Shown piece after piece: positions 46,601 to 54,231 of a DNA stretch of 64,000 nucleotides. How positions within the stretch are numbered: position 1 is the stretch's first letter; every line of letters starts with the position of its first letter. The DNA comes from Verrucomicrobiaceae bacterium. GTDB lineage: Bacteria > Verrucomicrobiota > Verrucomicrobiia > Verrucomicrobiales > Akkermansiaceae. A model generated the notes under the pieces. The model had not been told where the DNA came from. It saw only the letters and a program-made list of their open reading frames with translations, and searched no databases. The translations under genes were made by a program, and so were the position numbers. The DNA lies in assembly GCA_027486655.1 (NCBI GenBank), contig JAIXOR010000055.1:1-64000 (forward strand). Reading direction: 5' to 3'.

Positions 46601-49600
46601 GTTCAATCCGTAGGGCCAGAAATGAATGCCATCGCAGCCGATGGTTGCGGAAGGACCGTCGAGCTGCCGGATCATCGCCACCCCGTTCCCACCGGTCCAC
46701 ACGCCGCCTGACTGGTTGGAACCCCAGCTGCCGTAGGTGCCCACTCCCATGGTGTGTCCCATTTCATGCAGGGCGACCCGGACGCCGATCATGCCGCCGA
46801 AGTCGATCCATCCGCCGTAGCCTGCCTGGGCGGTCGGCACGTTGGGATCGTAGTTGGCTGTTAGGTGACGGTTAAAGCTGCCATAGCGGTTGTAAACGGC
46901 GACCGCTCCATCCATCGCCGCGATGACGGCCGCGCGTTTGTCGGCGGGCCAGTTTTCGTTTCCTCCGGCAAGCGAGTACGTCGTCGTGGGACTCGTAGGA
47001 GGTGTTGTGCCAACGTTCCCGGAAAAGGTCATGCGTCCGCCGGTGACGCTGGTGATGCCGCTGTAGCCCGGTGAAATGGGAATCACCAAGGTGCCTGTTC
47101 CGGATTTCGAAAGCCCTTCATTTCCGGCGAGCGGAGCGGAAACCGTGGCGGTCACGCCGGGCGCCACATTGATGAGCGGCGAGCCGGTGTTAACGTCCAG
47201 ATTCAGTGTGCTGCTGCCAGCGAGCGTGTGGTTGGCGTTGGCGAAATTCAGTCCGCCGATGGTGCGAATGCCGTCGAGGGTGACGGTCACGGCACTGTTC
47301 TGCGCGATGGTGGCGGTTTTTCCCGTGCCAATGGCCACCGTGCCGTTCTGCCAGTTTCCGGCAACGCTCCAGTTGCCATTCGACGGGCTGGTCCAGATAC
47401 CGGAATCGCCGAGCGTCGTGGTCGCCGAGGCCTCGTCCGAGTATGCGGAACTACCGATCGCATTGGCGGCGCGGACTCGATAGTAATAAGTGGTGCCGGC
47501 GGAGAGGCCGAGGTCGGTGTGGGAAACCGTCCCGGCAGGTAGAGATGCGATCTGGGTGAAGCCGCTGCCGGATGCGAGAGAGCGTTCGACGAAGTAGGAG
47601 GTTTCATCCGAGGCGTTGTCGGTCCAAGTCAGCTGGATGGAGCTGGCGGAAGCGGTGCCGGCCACGAGTCCCGATGGCACGGCGGGTGCGCCCATGGTGA
47701 CGACCAGGCTGCCAGCGCCGCCGATGAGCGCCGGATGGCTGGTGGCGGTGTAGGTGCCGGGGGAGAGCGAGTCATTGTTCAGGTAAAGCCGGGCGACGGT
47801 TTCGGTGAGGCCGGAGGCGAGGATCAGCTTGCCGGTGCCATTGAGATAGACCGAAGCGCCATTCGCCACAGCGCCGGATGCGTTGCGCAGGTCGCAGATG
47901 GAGCCCGTGTTTACGGTGAGATTGCCGGACCCCAGCGTGCCTCCGGAACCGACGATCAAGGTGCCGCCGCTGACGATGGTGCCGCCGTCGTAGCTGCTAG
48001 AAGAATTGATTTCCATGGTTCCGGCTCCGGATTTGACCAGCACGGAAGCCGACACCCAGTTGACTTCGGGCCATTGGTCGGAAAGCACGGCACTCACCAG
48101 AAGGTCGGTAGCGGCCGCTCCATTGGCGACGTTGAAGCTATGGTTGGCCCCAGCATCCGCGCGCAGGACAAGATTTCCCGAAATGCTGTTGGAGCTGTCG
48201 CCCGAGGAGTAGAAACCGAGAAGCCCGTCGCCATTCCACTGCCAGTTGCCGGAAATCGAGCTGCCACCGGTCATGACCACGCTCGCGTAAGTGCCGAAGC
48301 CAAGGTGGGAGCTGCCCGATGCGTTCACCGAACCCCCGTTGATTGTAAGGCTTGAAATCGAGTTGTTCCAGCCGAAGCCGGTGCCGTCGCCGCTTGTGAG
48401 GGCGAGCATCGCACCGGAATTCACCGTGATAGCTCCATTGATCAATCCATTACCGCCGGACGCGCCGCGAAGCTCGAGTGTGCCCTGGTTGACCGTAGTG
48501 CCACCGCCATAGGAACTCACCGCCGTGAGCGCTAGTGTGCCTGCGCCTGTCTTGAGCAGCCCATCGCTGCTGAGAAGCGCGAGGCCGAGCGTGGTAGTGG
48601 TGCTGTCTGCCACCGAGATGGAGGAGGAACCCGTGCCGACATCAAGTGTTAGAGGATTCCCCTGAAGCGCGTGGTTAGCGTTACTGAAGGCGACATGACC
48701 GATCGTGCGGCTGGCATCGCCTTGGTTGATCGTGACGCCATTGGAAAGCGCCACGGTGGCGGTTTGGTCGGCACCATTGGCGATGGCGTTGCCCTGCCAG
48801 TTTCCAGAGACCGACCACTCTCCACCCGCGGGATTGATCCAGGTGGATCCCACGACCGGAGGCACGGCCGGCAGCGCGGTGAACGAGAATATCGACGTCG
48901 CAGATCCGCTTTGCGCCACGATGGCGACGCGCTGCGGCTGTGCCACTGCAGACAGGGTGAGTACACCACTTGAGTTGATCGAGTAGCCAATCAGTGCCGG
49001 TACGACCGACCACGTCACGGGGGCACCGGAGATGGGGCGGAAATTCTGATCGCGCACCGTGCCGCTGAAACTCACCGTGGATGTGCCACTGTAGGGAATG
49101 GCGGCGGAATACGGGCCGCTCACCTGAGCGAAGGTTGGCGTGGCGGTGTAGTTGCCGATGGCATTGATCTGCGAGGCCCCGCGATGAGGAGCGGTTGTTG
49201 GCAGGGTCGCACTCCAGAAATCCTTGCCGCCGTTGCCGGCGATGACAGTGCCGGAACTCCGTGCCAGGGAACTGGTTTGCAGGATGAAACCGGCCAGATT
49301 TCCGGTCGTGTTGGGACTGACAAAGAGCGGGTCCTGGGTGCGGTTTCCATCGATCGTCACCGGCCGGGTCACGCCGCCGCTGAAGTTGTTGTTCATGAAA
49401 AGTTGCCGCGAAAACTCAGCGCTGCGACCGGCGGCGATGAAGAGATTGTTGGAAAAGAGGACATAACTCGGGTTGGGCGTCCAATTCACATCCAGCGTTC
49501 TGCCCGGGTTGTAGAAGACGTTGTTGTAAATGCGTGTGGAGTTGCGGTTGCTTGCGAGCACGCGACTTTCGTTCCACGAGATGTTGTAGCGAGCGATCGT

Positions 49601-50644
49601 CATCGCCCCCGGCGCATCGCCGCCCCAGGTGTATTCCATCAAGAAGCCGCCCTCGTTGTCGTGGGTGTAGTTGTATTGGAAAACAGTCGCCCCGGAAACA
49701 AAGCCGTCGTTGTCGAACGCCGTGCTGTCGTTGGCATTCAGCCACTTGGTGTGATGGACGTGGTTGTACTGCCAGAGGCCGTTCACGTGGCGCGTCGGCC
49801 ATGCGGCGGCGATGTTGTTTCCGTTGTCACTCAGTTGCCCGACGTAGCCGACTTCGTTGTGTTCGACGAGTTCGTTGTCGGTGCCGAGCATCAGAATACC
49901 GTCGCCGGAGGTGGAGATGACCGTGTTGCCGCGCGCGATGACGTTCGGGCTGCAATTCGCGTAGTTCATCCCGCCGCCCATGTATTCCGCTTCGGCGTTG
50001 AACGCGATGCCCTGACCGTAAATCGTTTTCACCGTGTTCCCTTGGATCAGCACTCCGTCGGCTTTGCCCGGCTCGTTGATCCAAAAGAAAATGCCGCCAT
50101 TGTTCCGTCCACCGTCGTTGACGTTCTTGATACCACGGACATCGTGAACGTCGTTGTTGAGCAGGTTGATACCCCGCATCGTGCCGCTGCCCGACCAATC
50201 CACGCGGATGCCCGAACGGCTGCTGTCATTGCTGGCCGGGTTGGTGACCTCGAAGCCGTCGATGGTCCAATAGCTCTGCGAGGAAAGGGTGATCACCGCC
50301 CAGTTTCCATTGCCGTTGATGAGCGGTTTCGCGCCGGTGCCGTAGGCTCCCAGCGTGATTTGTGACGTGCTGTTGCCCGAGCCTTGCGGACTCAGCGTGC
50401 CGACCCAAGTGCCGCCGCGTTTGAAGAGCACCTTGTCGCCAGGTTGGAACACGGTGGCGTTCACCTTGCCGAGGCTTTGCCACGGCGCTGCCATGCTGGT
50501 GCCGATGTTCGAGTCGTTGCCAGCAGGATCGATGTAGTAATCAGCGGCCACCAAGCTCTCCACTGCTGACAAAACGATGGCTAGATTCAAAACGAGTCGG
50601 GGCAAATTGATGCGAAAAAACGAGGGGAAATTGAAATCGGGCAT
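43655..50644 (-). CDS. Giant multidomain surface protein: beta-helix, Fn3, metalloprotease-like and strand repeats
   Basis: A 2329-residue secreted protein with an N-terminal signal (LVLNLAIVLSAVESLVA). Order: residues of about 35-480 are a pectate-lyase-like right-handed beta-helix (YYIDPAGNDSNIGTSMAAPW, then repeated VIARGNTVIS and LVEHNEVGYV coils). Beta-strand repeats with an NWQW cassette come next, then a fibronectin type III domain (SSIQLTWTDNASDETSYFVE). A metallopeptidase-like insert of about 150 residues holds HEMGHTMGVGT, then more repeats with an HIW and a second NWQW cassette. The C-terminal module is EF-hand-like (DDDDQDGFTNFSEYAFGLNP), ending RRLFVRITAQSP. ATG 50644 was chosen; the frame upstream runs through promoter element A. 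It may bind and process polysaccharide at the cell surface. Confidence 0.88.
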   Translation of the reverse strand: MPDFNFPSFFRINLPRLVLNLAIVLSAVESLVAADYYIDPAGNDSNIGTSMAAPWQSLGKVNATVFQPGDKVLFKRGGTWVGTLSPQGSGNSTSQITLGAYGTGAKPLINGNGNWAVITLSSQSYWTIDGFEVTNPASNDSSRSGIRVDWSGSGTMRGINLLNNDVHDVRGIKNVNDGGRNNGGIFFWINEPGKADGVLIQGNTVKTIYGQGIAFNAEAEYMGGGMNYANCSPNVIARGNTVISTSGDGILMLGTDNELVEHNEVGYVGQLSDNGNNIAAAWPTRHVNGLWQYNHVHHTKWLNANDSTAFDNDGFVSGATVFQYNYTHDNEGGFLMEYTWGGDAPGAMTIARYNISWNESRVLASNRNSTRIYNNVFYNPGRTLDVNWTPNPSYVLFSNNLFIAAGRSAEFSRQLFMNNNFSGGVTRPVTIDGNRTQDPLFVSPNTTGNLAGFILQTSSLARSSGTVIAGNGGKDFWSATLPTTAPHRGASQINAIGNYTATPTFAQVSGPYSAAIPYSGTSTVSFSGTVRDQNFRPISGAPVTWSVVPALIGYSINSSGVLTLSAVAQPQRVAIVAQSGSATSIFSFTALPAVPPVVGSTWINPAGGEWSVSGNWQGNAIANGADQTATVALSNGVTINQGDASRTIGHVAFSNANHALQGNPLTLDVGTGSSSISVADSTTTTLGLALLSSDGLLKTGAGTLALTAVSSYGGGTTVNQGTLELRGASGGNGLINGAITVNSGAMLALTSGDGTGFGWNNSISSLTINGGSVNASGSSHLGFGTYASVVMTGGSSISGNWQWNGDGLLGFYSSGDSSNSISGNLVLRADAGANHSFNVANGAAATDLLVSAVLSDQWPEVNWVSASVLVKSGAGTMEINSSSSYDGGTIVSGGTLIVGSGGTLGSGNLTVNTGSICDLRNASGAVANGASVYLNGTGKLILASGLTETVARLYLNNDSLSPGTYTATSHPALIGGAGSLVVTMGAPAVPSGLVAGTASASSIQLTWTDNASDETSYFVERSLASGSGFTQIASLPAGTVSHTDLGLSAGTTYYYRVRAANAIGSSAYSDEASATTTLGDSGIWTSPSNGNWSVAGNWQNGTVAIGTGKTATIAQNSAVTVTLDGIRTIGGLNFANANHTLAGSSTLNLDVNTGSPLINVAPGVTATVSAPLAGNEGLSKSGTGTLVIPISPGYSGITSVTGGRMTFSGNVGTTPPTSPTTTYSLAGGNENWPADKRAAVIAAMDGAVAVYNRYGSFNRHLTANYDPNVPTAQAGYGGWIDFGGMIGVRVALHEMGHTMGVGTYGSWGSNQSGGVWTGGNGVAMIRQLDGPSATIGCDGIHFWPYGLNYDDESGAVQFMRHVKIVSAMRQDMGIVSSSELHGYDGNFDIASGAELEFSGNSVQLNGVVSGGGHLLHSGSGTLILAANNTHTGGTAVNGGKLVLFANSGTGCLRGALTVNAGATVETTGDGTGLGWLDQISSVVINGGTLTSSGISHIWNIPGGITMSGGTLQSNNGTSNPNGPQLEWNRSSVTTLASADTATIGGRIRIRGDAGYTAVSFNVADGAAATDLLVSAAITEASPVLGITKSGAGKLTLTGSNNQSGATTVNAGTLVAETAGTLGSGNLIVGTGATCEIRNTAGAIADTALFFLTGTGKLTLASGVAETVRQLFNNGVMQPAGTYTSASSFITGSGSLIVTEGAVLGNGVWTSLTNGNWSTAGNWQNSMVADGADATATFAQATGVTVTLDGNRTLGGLSFANSDYTLTGNTLTLATTLGSSNLQVSGSGVTATIGSSIAGSSTLTKIGSGTLKLTNINSHIGGTAVNEGTLELAGASGGNSLVSGHVTVNSGGVIALSGGDGTGFGWNNPISSLTINGGAVNASGSSHLGFGAYATVALNQGGAIAGNWQWNGDGLLGFTSSGDATNTISGLLNLRSDAGANHTFNVADGAASVDLQINANLSDQYPEVWWLAASNLIKTGAGNAVLAGSNSHDGVTDIVGGMLTAAHSSALGAGGWSGANMTWIRNGSTLALQGGISLGEHLHLLGSGVDGQGALRSLSGNNALTLTYGGSGSGPGFCFDGNTTIGVDAGTLTVTGFYEDAGSFGLTKVGNGTLHINSTNTYTGPTTVNVGTLRLGNGSNNANLANAADVVVASGATLHLDYTGTDTIDELWLGGVAKSPGVYSSTNSAGFITGTGTLTVANGPVSDYDAWKSANNLTGGLDDDDDQDGFTNFSEYAFGLNPKNGTALTPYLSYPSAGTGMFTYARRKSSLSGLVFKIWTTTSLTNWTEDSAAIQTITGTSGDTETVQVTLSPVLPASRRLFVRITAQSP
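44648..45075 (-). repeat. NWQW-type cassette
   Basis: About 143 codons: GDGTGFGWNN, SGSSHLGFGAYATV, NWQWNGDGLLGFTSSGDA, YPEVWWLAAS. Boundaries approximate. Confidence 0.75.
45808..46246 (-). repeat. HIW-type cassette
   Basis: About 146 codons: GDGTGLGWLD, SHIWNIPGGITMSGGTLQSN, NGPQLEWN, ATIGGRIRIRGDAG, DLLVSAAITEAS. It directly follows the metallopeptidase-like insert and one repeat. Boundaries approximate. Confidence 0.75.
47965..48392 (-). repeat. NWQW-type cassette
   Basis: About 143 codons: GDGTGFGWNN, SGSSHLGFGTYASV, NWQWNGDGLLGFYSSGDS, WPEVNWVSAS. Closest to the copy at 44648 in the same gene. Boundaries approximate. Confidence 0.75.
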
Positions 50645-50718
50645 GGGGCAGGGTCTTTTGTAAGATCGGCGCAAAAGGGAAATTTGATCAGACTTAACAA
50701 TGAAATGGATTCGACAGC

Positions 50719-50738
50719 TACCCGTTAAAATGTGCGGG
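50719..50738 (-). promoter_or_regulatory. Element A promoter, copy 4
   Basis: CCCGCACATTTTAACGGGTA on the minus strand, 75 bp before the ATG at 50644. The -10-like box is the weakest of the seven: TTGTTAAGT begins at 50700, out of phase with the GNTANNNT spacing of the others. Confidence 0.75.
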
Positions 50739-50857
50739 GTGCTCGTTTTGGCCTGCCTGGGATTCAGTTTAAAGGATACAAGCAATTCCCTTCAGCGACC
50801 ACATCCCATGCAGGCGCACTTTGTTGTGGAGGAGGTGTCGAACTCCTCCACGCAGAC

Positions 50858-50903
50858 CCCGCACATTTTAACGGGTATGCAGATCGGTAGCTCTCGATAG
50901 AGT
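50858..50903 (+). promoter_or_regulatory. Element A promoter, copy 5
   Basis: CCCGCACATTTTAACGGGTA (50858-50877), 18 bp, GATAGAGT (50896-50903). The ATG at 50951 lies 47 bp beyond the box. Confidence 0.82.
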
Positions 50904-50950
50904 CCGGCTTGATTCCGACTCTAATTTTCACTCGAAAACCCACAGAAGCA

Positions 50951-53947
50951 ATGAAATCTCACCTCAGTTCCTTCTTTCGATTCTTTACTCTCTTGACCTG
51001 TGCCAGCATCGCTTTCGCAGGTTCAGCCCATGCAGCGGACTTTACATGGGACGGCGGCACTGGCAATTGGAACGCCACCAACTGGAACGGCGGCACCGCA
51101 AGCGGTCCCGTCACTGCGGGCAACACCGCCACCATCAACAGCGGCAACGTAACTGCGAACGTGGGCGGCCCCGGCAATGTGGACTCGATCACGCTGGGCA
51201 GTGGTGCCCAGTTAAATCTTTACAATGGCGACGGCGGCATCTACGCTTATGGCTATTTTCCCAATCTCGTTTTGCAGGGAGGAACCGTCAACGGCGGCTC
51301 CGCCACCTACCATGCTTACGGGGCTTCGATATTCGGTAACGTTACGGTCAGCGGATCCGCCGCCTCGACGATCACCGGTGCTTCGTGGTTCAACATGAAT
51401 CCGATCACGACCTTTGCCGTGGCCGACGCCACGAGCAACTCCGACTCGGATCTCCTCGTCACCACCAGTCTGCGCGCCTTGCCGAATAGCGGGAACGACT
51501 GGGCTTACGGCGTTGCCAAGCTCATCAAGGAAGGCGCGGGAACGATGGAAGTCACCCAACACAGCTACTTCAGGGGCGGGCTGGATCTCAATGCAGGCAC
51601 GCTCAAGCTTTCCGGAGGCAATAGCGGCTATGGTTTCTTCGACGGGACGGTCAATGTCAATTCCGGCACGACGCTCTCCATCAGCAGTGATGGCACCGGC
51701 TTAGGCTGGCAAAGCGGATGGAAGCCCGCCGCAGTCAACATCGTCGGCGGCACAATTACCACCGCAGGCACGAGCCACGTCTGGGGAATCTCAGGTGGCG
51801 TCAACATGACCGGCGGCGCTCTACAGAGCAACAATGGGGTGAGTGATTCCAACGGGCCGCAATTGGAGTGGAACCAGACGTCTGTAACCACCAACGCGAG
51901 CGCTGACACCGCAAGCATCGGCGGTCGCATCCGCATCCGCTCGGACGGAGGATACGCCGGCATTGCATTCAACGTGGACGATGGTGCAGCCGCGACCGAC
52001 CTGCTGGTCAGCGCCGCAGTGACCGAAGCCTCCGGTGGTCGCAGTATCACGAAGTCCGGAGCAGGCACCATGGAGCTCTCTGGAGCCAATTCCTACACCG
52101 GAGCCACTACGGTGAACGCCGGCACGCTAGTGCTCTCGGGATCGAGTTCCTCCAGCGGCAGCGTTGCCGTGAATGCCACCGGCACCCTGGCGCTTTCCGC
52201 GCCCATCCTCGACGATGCCGCCAGCGTGGTCATCGCCAACGGCGCCGCCATGGCTCTCAACTTCACCGGCAGCGATACGGTCGGCAGTCTCGATATCGAC
52301 GGCAGTGGACCGCTGCCCGCGGGTTCTTACAACAGCACTACCCACCCCGGCCTCTTGAGCGGCACCGGCTCGCTGGTCATTCTCGGCGCAAACGGCACCT
52401 GGACCTCGCTGGCGGATGGAAACTGGAGTGGCGCCGCCAACTGGGCCTCCAGCGCCGTCGCGACCGGCTACGACGCGACCGCCACCTTCAACGCCGCGAC
52501 CGGTGCCACCGTCACTCTGGATACCAACCGCATCATCGGCAAGCTCGCCTTCGATGTCTCGGATTACATCCTCGCCGGCACGAACACTCTGACACTCCAA
52601 GGTGCCTCCACCCCGACCATCAGTGTCGGTGCGGGCCGCAGCGCCACCCTTTCCAACAATCTCGGTGGCAACCAGGGCTTGGAGAAGACCGGCAGCGGTT
52701 CGCTCGTCCTCAGCGGCGTCAAATCCTACACCGGCGGCACCACTGTCACCGGTGGCACGCTGGAACTCAGCTCCACCAGCTTCGATCAAGCCGCCATCAA
52801 CGGTTCGGTGACCGTGAACAGCGGTGCCACGTTGAAGCTCACCGGCTACGAGTTCTCCGGCCTTGGGCGCGTCGGCTCGACGGTGTCCTACCTCGCGGTG
52901 GACGGCGGCACGGTCAACAACACCATCAACTCCTTCGTGAGCGGAGCCTCGGTGGATCTGACCGCCGCCACCCTGGGCGGCGGCACCTACCACGTCATCA
53001 ACAGCGGCTTCAACGCACTGAGCAGCGCCACCGCTTCCACCATTTCGAGCAATCTCCTGATTCGCGTCGATTACGGATCATCCAATTTGAACCTGTTCAT
53101 TGATGACGGTGCCGCCGCCACCGATCTGCTCATCACCGGCAACATCGGCAGTGTCTTCTCGGCGGGTGTCAACAAGAACGGCCCCGGCAAGCTGGTGCTT
53201 TCCGGCACCAACACTTACTCAGGCAACACCGTGGTCAATGACGGCGAGCTTGAAGTGACCTCCACCCTTCGTTTCTACCCGACCGCCAACGGAACCAACA
53301 ATTTCGTTTCTTCCTCCGGTGCAGGCTCCCTGACCTTCACCGGCACCGTCGAGCTCGACTTGAGCGCGGCGAACACCACCAACGGCAATCTCTGGAACCT
53401 ATTCAACCTCGGCAGCTTCGCCGTGGCTCCCAGCCTTTCGGGCATCGGCGGCGTCTCCAGCACCACCCTCGGAGCCTTCAACGAGGTTTCCTCCGGCACT
53501 TGGGAACTCCCTGTCACCAATGCCAAATGGGTCTTCACCGAAGCCGATGGCAATCTCGCCTACGTCGTCACCGCCACCGATTATGACAACTGGGCAAGCG
53601 CCAACGGCGTGACCGGCGGGGGAAATGACGACTCAGATTCAGACGGCCTCACCAACCACGAGGAATACGCCTTCGGCCTCGATCCCACAGGCGCCTCTTC
53701 TGTCAACGCCATCGCCGTCGCGCTCGACAAGACCACCGGCACCTTCAGCTACACCCGCCGCACCCAGTCGCTCACCGGCCTGGCGTATTCCGTATGGTAT
53801 TCCACCGACCTCTCGACCTGGGCCAAGGACACCGGGGCCGTCGAAGGCACTCCGGTAGTGACCGGCGAGGTTGAAACGGTCCCCGTCACGCTCGGCGGAG
53901 CGCTCCTGAGCAACTCCAAACTCTTCATCCAAGTCCGCGCCGAGTAA
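50951..53947 (+). CDS. Beta-strand-repeat surface protein, LFIQVRA-type tail
   Basis: A 998-residue secreted protein (signal FTLLTCASIAFAGSAHA). The N-terminal half is nearly the same as in the gene at 57494: TWDGGTGNWNATNWNGGTAS, YNGDGGIYAYGYFPNLVLQG, QHSYFRGGLDLNAGTLKLSG, and the HIW cassette. Further strand repeats follow (LEKTGSGSLVLSGVKSYTGG). The tail is YDNWASANG, DDSDSDGLTNHEEYAFGLDP, TGTFSYTRRTQSLTGLAYSV, LFIQVRAE. The ATG at 50951 follows promoter element A on the plus strand and is divergent from the giant protein gene. An adhesin or glycan-binding fibre is the likely role. Confidence 0.9.
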   Translation: MKSHLSSFFRFFTLLTCASIAFAGSAHAADFTWDGGTGNWNATNWNGGTASGPVTAGNTATINSGNVTANVGGPGNVDSITLGSGAQLNLYNGDGGIYAYGYFPNLVLQGGTVNGGSATYHAYGASIFGNVTVSGSAASTITGASWFNMNPITTFAVADATSNSDSDLLVTTSLRALPNSGNDWAYGVAKLIKEGAGTMEVTQHSYFRGGLDLNAGTLKLSGGNSGYGFFDGTVNVNSGTTLSISSDGTGLGWQSGWKPAAVNIVGGTITTAGTSHVWGISGGVNMTGGALQSNNGVSDSNGPQLEWNQTSVTTNASADTASIGGRIRIRSDGGYAGIAFNVDDGAAATDLLVSAAVTEASGGRSITKSGAGTMELSGANSYTGATTVNAGTLVLSGSSSSSGSVAVNATGTLALSAPILDDAASVVIANGAAMALNFTGSDTVGSLDIDGSGPLPAGSYNSTTHPGLLSGTGSLVILGANGTWTSLADGNWSGAANWASSAVATGYDATATFNAATGATVTLDTNRIIGKLAFDVSDYILAGTNTLTLQGASTPTISVGAGRSATLSNNLGGNQGLEKTGSGSLVLSGVKSYTGGTTVTGGTLELSSTSFDQAAINGSVTVNSGATLKLTGYEFSGLGRVGSTVSYLAVDGGTVNNTINSFVSGASVDLTAATLGGGTYHVINSGFNALSSATASTISSNLLIRVDYGSSNLNLFIDDGAAATDLLITGNIGSVFSAGVNKNGPGKLVLSGTNTYSGNTVVNDGELEVTSTLRFYPTANGTNNFVSSSGAGSLTFTGTVELDLSAANTTNGNLWNLFNLGSFAVAPSLSGIGGVSSTTLGAFNEVSSGTWELPVTNAKWVFTEADGNLAYVVTATDYDNWASANGVTGGGNDDSDSDGLTNHEEYAFGLDPTGASSVNAIAVALDKTTGTFSYTRRTQSLTGLAYSVWYSTDLSTWAKDTGAVEGTPVVTGEVETVPVTLGGALLSNSKLFIQVRAE
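51686..52140 (+). repeat. HIW-type cassette
   Basis: About 150 codons: DGTGLGWQSGWKPAAVNI, SHVWGISGGVNMTGGALQSN, NGPQLEWNQTSVTTNASADT, IGGRIRIRSDGGYAG. Closest to the copy at 58215. Boundaries approximate. Confidence 0.75.
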
Positions 53948-54231
53948 CGAGCGGTCGGCGATCGAAGTCGCAGCGTTCCGGCTCAACCTGGGGCGGAACT
54001 CAGTCGATTCTAACGGGTGCAAACCGGAATTCGAAAGGTCCGTGACCGTAACGCATTCACCCAATCAGGTGACAAGTCTGACCTCGCCGAAATCGAACCC
54101 CATCCTCATTGGATAGCATGGTGAACGCGTGATCGACTCCCCACTGCAGGATTCGCCGCATCCGTTGTTCCAGCATCCAAGCGCATCCCAGCGTCAGAAA
54201 AATCCAAGTAAAAATCCAACTCCAAAAACCT
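53948..54231. other. Intergenic region without element A
   Basis: 284 bp with no gene. It contains a weak partial match TCTAACGGGTG (near 54009) without a matching -10 box, and the palindrome at 54057. It is the only large gap before a surface-protein gene on the plus strand that lacks a full element A. Confidence 0.6.
54057..54072. promoter_or_regulatory. Palindrome TCACCCAATCAGGTGA
   Basis: TCACC/GGTGA arms, with flanks (CAT before, CAA after) shared with the reverse complement of the element at 43621. It is 160 bp upstream of the start at 54232. Confidence 0.45.

Larger units (their letters stand above)
50645..50950. other. Divergent promoter region between two surface-protein genes
   Basis: A 306-bp gap with two element A copies in inverted orientation (50719-50738 and 50858-50877), each 74-75 bp from the start codon it faces. 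Between them is the 9-bp stem GTGGAGGAG/CTCCTCCAC (50826-50834 with 50843-50851). I see no further gene. Confidence 0.8.

Noticed and set aside
44303..50365. Long plus-strand ORFs opposite the giant surface protein (glycine-, valine- and aspartate-rich)
   Set aside because: They are antisense frames of the strand repeats, with composition dictated by the real gene.
50719..50877. Miniature inverted-repeat transposable element
   Set aside because: No target duplication, no second copy of the complete unit in the window, and other element A copies are single with promoter spacing.
50700..50900. Plus-strand ORF of 66 codons in the divergent promoter region
   Set aside because: It consists mainly of the two element A copies and a hairpin; 'PHILTG' in its translation is just the element read as protein.
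54005..54017. Eighth copy of element A before the gene at 54232
   Set aside because: Only TCTAACGGGTG matches, the left arm is absent, no -10-like box follows at 18 bp, and the distance to the start is over 200 bp.
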